Shown here: piece by piece, positions 57,798-64,000 of the stretch
Position numbering within the stretch: the stretch's first letter is position 1
Layout: every line of letters starts with the position of its first letter
Assembly: GCA_963765815.1 (NCBI GenBank)
Contig: CAVXXT010000008.1
Location: 759,906-823,905 of the forward strand
Source: DATLNF01 sp963765815
GTDB taxonomy: Bacteria; Actinomycetota; Actinomycetes; BP-191
Direction: 5' to 3'
Length of the DNA stretch: 64,000 nt
Notes under the pieces: model-generated
What the model was told of the DNA's origin: nothing
The model's database searches: none
The model's input: only the letters and a program-made list of their open reading frames with translations
Position numbers and translations under genes: made by a program

Positions 57798-58606
57798 GGG
57801 TCGTCGTCGAGCAGTGCCGCGCGCATATCCGACCACGACGAGTCGTCGGTGACGCAGAGCAGGCCGGCGCGCTCGTCCCCGACGACGTACGGCGAGCCGT
57901 CGAGCCGTCGGGCCGCCCCACCTGACTCGGTGAGCAGCAGAACTCCCGGCGCGTGATCCCAGGGCAGGGTGCGCCAGAACAGCACCGCGTCGAAGCGCTT
58001 CTCGATCAACGCCGGGTAGGTGACGCCCGCGCACCGCGGTCCCTCTTCGACGGAAACGAACCGGTGCCGATGGCGGTCGACGGTCGCCCGCGTCGGCGCG
58101 TCGAGGAAGCGGCTGAGCACCGCGAGACGGTGATCCGGACCTGATCGGCTGCTCGCGGTTGTCACCGGGCGCCCGTTGCACGACGTGCCGGCGCCGCGGG
58201 CCGCGGTCCAGAGCTGACTGTGCTCCGGCTGCCAGACCCATGCGCCGACCGGTGCACCTCTCTCGATGAGGCACACCATGACGGCGTAGTCGGGGGAGCC
58301 GTCGACGAAGTTGGCGGTGCCGTCGAGCGGGTCGACCAGCCAGCACCGATCCGTTGCCAGACGCTGCACCACCGACGGGTCGGCCGCAGCGGCTTCCTCG
58401 CCGACAACTGGCACGTCGGGCGTCAGGGCGCAGAGCCCTTCCGTGAGCCGCGCCTCGGCCTCGCGGTCGGCCACCGTGACGAGCTCGCCCGGTGACTTCT
58501 CCTCGACGTCGCTCTCCCGCAGCTGCCGGAACCGCGGCCGGATCAGCGCGTCTGCGGTCTCCGTGATCAGCCGGGCGACCGGCTCGCGCAGGGCAGCGAC
58601 CTCCAC
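57776..58606 (-). CDS. Inositol monophosphatase family protein
   Basis: A 276-aa Mg-dependent phosphatase. The metal ligands are in VVGEEAA, WLVDPLDGTANFVDG and LPWDHAPGVLLLTESGG. It may dephosphorylate inositol-1-phosphate, histidinol phosphate or a similar substrate. GTG 58606 is chosen because the longer frame to 58669 is arginine-rich and lies inside repeat B. The leader before the GTG belongs to repeat B copy 1. Confidence 0.88.
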   Translation of the reverse strand: MEVAALREPVARLITETADALIRPRFRQLRESDVEEKSPGELVTVADREAEARLTEGLCALTPDVPVVGEEAAAADPSVVQRLATDRCWLVDPLDGTANFVDGSPDYAVMVCLIERGAPVGAWVWQPEHSQLWTAARGAGTSCNGRPVTTASSRSGPDHRLAVLSRFLDAPTRATVDRHRHRFVSVEEGPRCAGVTYPALIEKRFDAVLFWRTLPWDHAPGVLLLTESGGAARRLDGSPYVVGDERAGLLCVTDDSSWSDMRAALLDDDPQPSAIA

Positions 58607-58680
58607 GCCCGCCACCCTGCCACGAACTGCGCGGCGCGTACGACGGTGCGCGTGCTCAGCCGGTCGCACAGTTCGGCAGG
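58601..58680. repeat. Palindromic repeat B, copy 1
   Basis: Arms CCTGCC-AC-GAACTG (58616-58629) and CAGTTC-GGCAGG (58669-58680) enclose a loop with GGTGCGCGTGCTC. A direct copy lies at 59327-59402. The stop codon of the methyltransferase (58656-58658) lies inside the element, and the IMPase gene begins at its edge. Confidence 0.75.
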
Positions 58681-59327
58681 GTGCGCTCGAGCTCGTCGGC
58701 CGACGGTGCGGGCTCGTCGAGGTGGTCGGTCACGACGCGAACGCCGTACCAACGATCGCGCTGCCAGCCGAGCGGGGAGAGCAGCGCGTCCAGTTCCTCG
58801 AGCGTGTGCGCTCGCGCATCCAGGCCGAGCCGGTTGGTGTACGTCGTCGCGTCGAATTGCGCTAGCGCCTCGTCCCACCGGCCGAGCAGCCCGTCGCGCA
58901 TCGCGAGCGCGTGGCCGTTGCGCACCAGCAGTGACAGCCGCGCGCCGGGGGTCGCCACAGCGCTGATCGCGGTCAGCAGAGCCGTCGGGTCGTCGAGGTA
59001 CATCAGCACGCCGTGGCACAGGATGACGTCGAAGCGCCCGTCGACGAGCTCAGCCGCTCGCTCGCCCGCGCCGAGGACCGTCGTCACACGCCGGCGTACG
59101 TCGTCGCTCTCGCCCGCGAGGCTGGCGTCGAGGGCGGCGAGCAGCTCCTCGCCAGGGTCCAGGCCGACGGCCTCGTAGCCGGCGCGGGCCAGGTGCAACA
59201 CCTGGGTGCCCTGGCCGCACCCGACGTCGAGCACCCGCGCGCTGGTGTCGTCGCCGAGGACCTCACGCAGCTGCCGTCGTACCAGCTCCTGCCGGACCGC
59301 GTCGCGCAGCCGGCCCAGTGCGGCCAC
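58656..59327 (-). CDS. SAM-dependent methyltransferase
   Basis: A 223-aa class I methyltransferase: SARVLDVGCGQGTQVLHLAR (SAM site), AVGLDPGEELLAALDA and FDVILCHGVLMYLDDP, as in UbiE/tRNA-cmo5U-like enzymes such as CmoM. The substrate is not certain. GTG 59327 is chosen because the sequence upstream is repeat B. The C-terminal end (RTLPNCATG) and stop are encoded by repeat B copy 1, and copy 2 lies directly upstream of the gene. Confidence 0.86.
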   Translation of the reverse strand: MAALGRLRDAVRQELVRRQLREVLGDDTSARVLDVGCGQGTQVLHLARAGYEAVGLDPGEELLAALDASLAGESDDVRRRVTTVLGAGERAAELVDGRFDVILCHGVLMYLDDPTALLTAISAVATPGARLSLLVRNGHALAMRDGLLGRWDEALAQFDATTYTNRLGLDARAHTLEELDALLSPLGWQRDRWYGVRVVTDHLDEPAPSADELERTLPNCATG

Positions 59328-59402
59328 TCCACGTCCGCCACCTTGCCACGAACTGTGTGTCGCTTTCGACGGTGCGCGTGCTCGGCACGTCGCAGTTCGC
59401 AA
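59327..59402. repeat. Palindromic repeat B, copy 2
   Basis: Arms TTGC-CAC-GAACTG (59343-59355) and CAGTTC-GCAA (59393-59402). Compared with copy 1 the outer pairs change from CTGCC/GGCAG to TTGC/GCAA, that is, both sides change together. The central GACGGTGCGCGTGCTC is identical. Confidence 0.72.
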
Positions 59403-59427
59403 TCGGCGCCCCGGGCCAGGCGAGCGA

Positions 59428-60078
59428 TCAGCTGCCGAAGGCCTTGGTGAACGACGACTCGAGCTCGGCGGTCGCCTCGCCGGTGTAGCCGCAGGTGTTG
59501 ACGTTGCCGTCGGTGGCAGTCACCAGGTAGCGCTTGCCCTGGATGAACTCGACGCCGTCGAGCGCGACCGTGTTGCCGTCGGCGGTAGCCAGCTCCACCG
59601 TCGTGACGTCGTTGTCGGCCGGCTTGAACCAGTGGTCGACGTCGAGGACGACCTTGCCCGGCGCGACGGAGGTGACCACACCGCCGAACGCGAGCGGCAT
59701 GTCCTTGAGGATCGCGACGTCGAACATGATGCAGGAGCTCATCACCGGCCCGCCTCCGCCGGCCGGCGCGCCGGGCGCGGTGAGCTTCATCGGTGCGGCC
59801 TGCACGACCTGCTTCTTCGGCGAGTCGGTGTCGCTGTCGTTCATCGCGAGTCCGGCGCCGACGGCGAGCACGCCGACGGCGCCGGCGATCGCGGCCGGCA
59901 TCAGCCAGCGACGCGGGCGCGCGGGCGGCGCGAGCGGCTCATGGGCGGTGTCGAGGGGGGTGGTCATGATCGCCTCCAGCAGTCTCCGCGCGTGCTCGGT
60001 GCCCGCGTCGTCGGCGGTCACGGGAGTGGGCGCGGGGTCGACGCGAGCCAGCTGCCTGCGCAGGTCGTCGTCTCTCAC
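59428..60078 (-). CDS. Membrane-anchored sigma partner (putative anti-sigma)
   Basis: A 216-aa protein. Residues 1-65 are cytoplasmic (DDDLRRQLARVDPAPTPVTA), then one membrane helix (MPAAIAGAVGVLAVGAGLAM) and an outer domain with VAPGKVVLDVDHWFKPADND and GEATAELESSFTKAFGS. GTG 60078 has GGGAG six bases upstream and overlaps the stop of the sigma gene. Topology and coupling suggest it regulates that sigma factor. It lacks a zinc anti-sigma motif. Confidence 0.82.
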   Translation of the reverse strand: MRDDDLRRQLARVDPAPTPVTADDAGTEHARRLLEAIMTTPLDTAHEPLAPPARPRRWLMPAAIAGAVGVLAVGAGLAMNDSDTDSPKKQVVQAAPMKLTAPGAPAGGGGPVMSSCIMFDVAILKDMPLAFGGVVTSVAPGKVVLDVDHWFKPADNDVTTVELATADGNTVALDGVEFIQGKRYLVTATDGNVNTCGYTGEATAELESSFTKAFGS

Positions 60079-60631
60079 CGGGTCTCCCTCTCGTGTCCAC
60101 CTGTGCTGTGTCCGGCGGCGGCGCGAACCTTTCCGTCCGTCATCGACTTCTTCAGTCTCTTCTTCGCGCGGTGCAGCCGGATCGCGGCGGCGTTGGCACT
60201 GACGCCGAGGACGACGGCGATCTCCCGAGGCTCGAGCTGCTCCCACGCCCAGAGCTCGAGGACCGCGCGGTCGTCGGGTGGCAGCGCAGCGAGAGCGCCG
60301 GCCAGCGCCGGATGATCGTCCGGTACGCTGTGCGCGGTGACGGCTGCTTCCGCCTCGAGGCGCGCGACCAGCCCCAGACGACGTGCCTCGGACCGCCACT
60401 CGTTGGCGAGCACGCGCCGGGCCACCGAGTAGCACCAGGGCAGCTCCAGGCCGGCCGGGATCTCGTCGACCGGCGCCACGCGACCAGCAGCGTGTCGGCG
60501 ACCACGTCGTCGACGTACGACGGATCCGCCCGTCGCCGGACATATCGGGTCACCGGCGCATAGACCTGGGCGAACAGCGCGGCGTATCGCGTCTCGCGCT
60601 CGGTGCTCGCGGCCTGCTCGGTCACGTCCAT
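60075..60631 (-). pseudogene. ECF sigma factor, frameshifted
   Basis: Region 2 is in the first frame (YAALFAQVYAPVTRYVRRRA, SYVDDVVADTLLVAWRR). The rest is in another frame (VDEIPAGLELPWCYSVARRV; region 4 ALPPDDRAVLELWAWEQLEP, REIAVVLGVSANAAAIRLHR). Restoring one G opposite 60470-60471 gives AWRRVDEIPAGLELPW. The protein would then be about 185 aa. It is co-translated with the membrane partner downstream. Probably intact in the organism. Confidence 0.8.
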
Positions 60632-60757
60632 CAGCCTCTCAGACGGGCCGTTCGGAGGCCCGGTTCCACCCATTCGGGTGGTGTCGGAGCAAAGGCCGGC
60701 AAAGGCACCATGGCAGTCCTACCTTCGTGGTAGTCGACCGCACATCAGGGAGCAGTG

Positions 60758-61684
60758 ATGGCCGAGGAGCTGGCTGGCCACCGGGCGCGGACGCCGTGGG
60801 ACGAGCTGATCGCCACGAGCTCGCCTGACCTGCACACCGTGACGACCGCCGACGGCGTGCTGCGGTTCGTCTCGCCGGCGAGCGCCGCGCTGCTCGGCCA
60901 TGAGCCGGCCGACATGGTGGGCCACCGCGAGTCCGAGTTCGTCCACCCGCACGACGTCGAGCTCATGCAGACCCGCCATCTCGCCCTCGAGCGCGAGCAC
61001 GGGGGATCGGCGGGAGTCACCGCCCGGCTCGTCCGTGCCGACGGCGCGTGGTGCTGGACCGAAGCGCTGTCGCAGTTCGCCTCGGTCGGCGCGAACCGCG
61101 TCGTCGTCACGGCGTACCGCGACATCGGCGAGCGCAAGGAGGCGGAGGCCAAGCGAGACCGGCTGGCGACCACCGACCCGCTCACGGGCGTGGCGAGTCG
61201 CGCGGTGTTCCTGGACCGGCTCGAGCTGGCGCTGCGCCGGCTGGGTCGTCGCGACGGGCTGGTCGCCGTCGTCCTGCTCGACATCGACCAGCTGCATCGC
61301 ATCAACGAGACAGCCGGGAACGTCGCCGGCGACTCGGTGCTCCGGCGGGCCGCAGCGGGACTGCACGGCATCGTCCGGCCGCAGGACACCTTGGCCCGGG
61401 TCGGCGACGACGAGTTCGCCGTCGTCGTCGAGGACATGACGTCATCGTGGGAGGCAGTCGCCCTCGGCGCCCGCATCAAGCAGGCCGGCTGCGTCCCCTA
61501 CGAGGCCAACGGGGTGACTCACCTCTGCAGCACGAGCGTCGGCATCGTCGTCACGTCCGACTCACGGCGCGGCGGAGAGGACTTCCTCCGCGAGGCCGAG
61601 CTCGCGCTCCTGCGCGCCAAGGGTCGCGGTGCGGCATCCGACGTACCCGCCGCCCGCACGGCGGAGGAGTCGACCTACGCCTGA
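60758..61684 (+). CDS. PAS-GGDEF diguanylate cyclase
   Basis: A 308-aa soluble protein. PAS domain about 20-125 (DGVLRFVSPASAALLGHEPA, then RADGAWCWTEALSQFASV and YRDIGERKEAEAKR). GGDEF domain about 135-290, with TTDPLTGVASRAVFLDRLEL and the active loop ARVGDDEFAV, a variant GDDEF. The metal and catalytic acids are kept, so cyclic-di-GMP synthesis is plausible. AGGGAG lies five bases before ATG 60758. Convergent with the SpoIIE phosphatase. Confidence 0.88.
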   Translation: MAEELAGHRARTPWDELIATSSPDLHTVTTADGVLRFVSPASAALLGHEPADMVGHRESEFVHPHDVELMQTRHLALEREHGGSAGVTARLVRADGAWCWTEALSQFASVGANRVVVTAYRDIGERKEAEAKRDRLATTDPLTGVASRAVFLDRLELALRRLGRRDGLVAVVLLDIDQLHRINETAGNVAGDSVLRRAAAGLHGIVRPQDTLARVGDDEFAVVVEDMTSSWEAVALGARIKQAGCVPYEANGVTHLCSTSVGIVVTSDSRRGGEDFLREAELALLRAKGRGAASDVPAARTAEESTYA

Positions 61685-62543
61685 CGGCTGCGGTGCAGCA
61701 CGAGCAGGCACACGTCGTCCCGTACGGCGGTCGGGTCCGGCACCAGCTCGCTGAAGATCACGTCGACCAGACGTGGCTCGTCGTCGCGTCGCCGCCCGGT
61801 GGGCGGCAGGTGCGGTCCACCAGCTCGCGGAGCTGCTCGATCTGGCTGTCGAGATCACGGTCGACCCGCTCGACCAGCCCGTCGCTGTAGGCGACGAGGA
61901 AGGCGCCGACCGGCAGGTAGATCTCGTCGACCGGTGCGTGCTCGCGGACGACGCCGGTGCCGAGCGGTGGCGCACCTGCCTCACGCAGCAAGATCGTCCG
62001 GTCGGCGAAACCGGCGACCACCGGCGGCAGGTGACCGGCACTGGTGTAGCGCAGCACGCCGGTCTCCTGGTCGTAGATCGCCAGCCACAGCGTGGCGATG
62101 TCCTCGGGGTTGCCGGCACCTTGCAGCAGGTCGAGGTGGTGCAGCATCTCCACCGGCGAGTCGAGGTCGGTCGCCACCGCGCGCGTCCCGGCGCGCAGCT
62201 GAGTCATCCGGGATATCGCGCCGTCACCGTGTCCGGAGACGTCGCCGACGGCGATCAGGGTGCGTCGTGGGGTCAGCTCCACGACGTCGAAGAAGTCACC
62301 GGCGACCGGCTCGCCCCGCGGGCCGGCGGGGACGTAGCGGCCGGAGATCGAGAGCCCAGAGACGGCGAGCGGCTGGATCGGCAGCTCCCGGCCGGTCCAG
62401 CGTCGCCAGCTCAGCGCGCTCAACGTCGTCTGGCGAGCGCACGACTGGCAACCGCCCGTCATCAGCCGCTTCGCGGCCGAGCGGAACGTGAATGCCTCCG
62501 CCGGGATGGGCTCGCGGCAGTAGACGCAGGGCACCGTGGTCAT
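61675..62543 (-). pseudogene. SpoIIE-type PP2C phosphatase with zinc-ribbon start, frameshifted
   Basis: It begins MTTVPCVYCREPIP, with a second Cys pair (GGCQSCAR), so a zinc ribbon comes first. The PP2C/SpoIIE domain has VAGDFFDVVEL, LIAVGDVSGHGDGAISRMTQ and VAYSDGLVER. The frame breaks near 61795. The end continues in another frame as RRRDDEPRLVDVIFSELVPD and DDVCLLVLHRSRQA to the TAG at 61675. One missing base explains it. These enzymes dephosphorylate anti-sigma antagonists. Start 62543 preferred over 62633, as the extra codons include rare ATA. Confidence 0.8.
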
Positions 62544-62755
62544 CGGCAGGACCGAACCTGAGCCCGGATGTGCGTCGATCAGCGCCCGTATGTCAGCTAC
62601 GGTCGGCTCGTCCACAGGGCTCGCCACTCTCACGCGAGGAAGGAAGCGGCGAGGGAGCGAGATCTGGACGACCTGGCGCGCTAGGACTCCGAGTGTGTCA
62701 CGGAAAGGGGCGCCCCGCGGATCGCCTCAGAATCAGTCGGTCGGCGGGACGACCG
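62544..62755. other. Intergenic region between SpoIIE-type and ANTAR genes
   Basis: About 210 bp with weaker G/C at third positions and no gene I can support. It should hold the minus-strand promoter of the SpoIIE-type gene and the end signal of the ANTAR gene. I see no clear hairpin or riboswitch. Confidence 0.4.
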
Positions 62756-63479
62756 TCATCGCGTCGAGTCCCCGCGCACGAGCGCCTCGGCCAGTGAGGT
62801 GAGCTTGAGGTTGTGGTTGCGGGCGTGGGTGCGCAATGCCTCGAACGCCGCGTTCATGTCGACGCTGTGGCGCTCGGCGAGGACGCCCTTCGCCTGCTCG
62901 ATGACGACGCGGCTGTTCAGGGCGTGCTGCAGCTGCTCGGCGGCGACGACGCTGCGGTGGATCGACCGTCGCTGCAGGATCCCGATCGTCGCGACGTCGG
63001 CCAGGGCCTGAGCCAGCCGCTGCAGTGCGGGTGACATGGGCTCGGCGCTGTCCTGGAACATGTTCAGCCCGCCGATGGTCTGGTCGCGAAGGCGCATCGC
63101 ACCGCCGTGACCAACCGGAACCCGGCCGCGATCGCCTTCTCCGAGAAGCCGGCCAGCGGTCGCGCTCGCTCATCAGGTCGCTGACCACCGGCGTCTGACT
63201 GCGGATGCAGTCCAGGCACGGTCCCTCGTTGGACTGCAGCTGAAACACCTCGAGCAGCCGGGTCTGCTCACTCGACGTGGCGATCACCGTGAGGTGGCCG
63301 CGCTGGTCGTCGAGCAGGATCCCGGCCTCGGTGGCGCCGAGCAGCTCGACCGCGGCGATCACCAGCCGGTCGAGCAGGTCGACCACGTCGTAGTCGTCGA
63401 CGAGGGTGTCAGCGAGCAGCACGAAGGTGTCCGCGAGGCTCTCCTCGCGAGTGCGGGTCGAGCGGTTCATGTCGGTCAT
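62756..63479 (-). pseudogene. GAF-ANTAR RNA-binding regulator, frameshifted
   Basis: The N-terminal GAF domain (63479 to about 63150) has ESLADTFVLLADTLVDDYDV, LLGATEAGILLDDQRGHLTV and LQSNEGPCLDCIRSQTPVVS. A middle piece, FSEKAIAAGFRLVTAV, is in another frame. The last part (62756-63097) has MRLRDQTIGGLNMFQDSAEP and the ANTAR domain LQHALNSRVVIEQAKGVLAE. At least two indels near 63100-63155. ANTAR proteins bind paired RNA hairpins to prevent termination. GGAGG lies four bases before ATG 63479, which overlaps the previous gene's stop. Confidence 0.8.
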
Positions 63480-64000
63480 CTGTCCTCCGTCGAGAAGCGC
63501 ACTCGCCGCTCGACCACGTCCGACGCGAGCTCGGCCATTGTCTGGCCGTTTGCGAAGGAACGTGCACGAAGTGCGAGAAATGCCTCCTCTGTCGTTACAC
63601 CTAGCTGTACCTGCACCATGCCGGTCGCCTGGTGCACCTGCACCTGGAACGTGGACCTCGACGGGTCGTAGCCGGGGGAGGCGAGTGAGGCGGTGTTGAG
63701 GTTGAGCAGCATGGGCGAGCGCCGCCGCGTCAGCGGCCATCAGCGCCGCGGAGAGCTGCCCCACAGCGAGATCGCCCGGTTTGTCCCGGTAGAGGTCCAT
63801 GGCGCCGACGGTCATCGCCCCGATGCGCAGCGGGAACGCGAACACCGCGCACACGCCGGCGAGGGCCGCGCCGCGCATGAACTCCGGCCAGCGCTCCACG
63901 GCGATGTCGTCGGGCTCGGTGAGGTCGCCGACGAGCACCGGCGCGCCGGAGTGCATCGAGTCGATGCACGGCCCCTCGCCGAGGGTGACCTGAAGGTCCT
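63476..64000 (-). pseudogene. Second GAF-ANTAR regulator, 5' end outside window, frameshifted
   Basis: The visible GAF part reads LQVTLGEGPCIDSMHSGAPV, then FPLRIGAMTVGAMDLYRDKP and a LMAADAAAL helix. The frame then changes near 63705 and the ANTAR-like C-terminus follows: FQVQVHQATGMVQVQLGVTT, EEAFLALRARSFANGQTMAE. The N-terminus lies beyond base 64000. The stop overlaps the start of the next GAF-ANTAR gene, so the two are an operon. The conserved EGPCIDS motif is shared by both. Confidence 0.75.

Noticed and set aside
58607..58669. Extended N-terminus of the IMPase protein from 58669
   Set aside because: The extra 21 residues are arginine-rich and come entirely from repeat B.
62544..62633. 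N-terminal extension of the SpoIIE-type phosphatase to GTG 62633
   Set aside because: Codons such as ATA and CAT and weak GC3 suggest non-coding sequence; ATG 62543 directly precedes the zinc ribbon.

Overview
This 64 kb window is chromosomal DNA from a high-GC Gram-positive actinomycete. The evidence is strong G/C at third codon positions, frequent GTG starts, an intact mec-cysO-cysM cysteine operon, a clpS / DUF2017 / murI / rph / rdgB neighbourhood ordered as around Rv1331-Rv1341 of Mycobacterium tuberculosis, SigE-family sigma factors, GAF-ANTAR proteins, a DUF222-HNH protein, LPxTG surface proteins and many leaderless TANNNT-N6-start promoters. An orphan chemoreceptor suggests a motile or formerly motile lineage. 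I cannot name the genus. There are no rRNA genes, transposases, phage genes or CRISPR arrays. One tRNA is present, Leu(TAG).

Layout. 0-3 kb: NTF2-like and cupin proteins, a LuxR regulator and a Phd/RelE toxin-antitoxin pair. 3-6 kb: a minus-strand operon led by a 45-aa secreted peptide and running into a MerB-like protein, divergent from an XRE-TPR regulator. This looks like a peptide/receptor pair. 6-11 kb: membrane proteins, an EamA exporter, clpS and DUF2017. 12-22.5 kb: mec-cysO-cysM, murI, an Rv1339-like MBL protein, rph and rdgB. This block is interrupted by a DUF559 gene bracketed by palindromic repeats, two surface or secreted repeat proteins and a FitAB/VapBC-type pair. 22.5-29.6 kb: a sigma/membrane-protein pair, the tRNA, an LPxTG M14 peptidase and a complete glutamate-type ABC importer.

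31.3-37 kb is the most unusual region. A small winged-helix gene is followed by a 916-aa fusion of a CPA2 cation/proton antiporter with the C-terminal half of GlnD (degenerate HD plus two ACT domains), then an ammonium transporter and a second receiverless winged-helix gene. Two promoters in this island carry GlnR-like boxes of four pentamers with 6-bp spacers, each ending 10 bp before a -10 element. 37-46.7 kb: a metzincin-like protease, a reductase, glgC-glgA, an AraC regulator, an orphan DppB-type permease, an LPxTG MBL protein, argA and a dipeptidase. 46.7-55 kb: an S53 peptidase, tldD-tldE, a single-domain response regulator, an RsbW-like kinase, a 57-aa orphan peptide with a strong intrinsic terminator and a chemoreceptor. 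55-64 kb: methyltransferases, DUF222-HNH, Nudix, IMPase, a sigma/anti-sigma pair, a diguanylate cyclase, a SpoIIE phosphatase and two GAF-ANTAR proteins.

Nine genes, clustered at 15.6-22.5 and 55-64 kb, carry frameshifts. Several are repaired by restoring one base, twice a G after CCGG or GCGG, so consensus error is more likely than gene decay. They are listed as pseudogene with the intact segments described.
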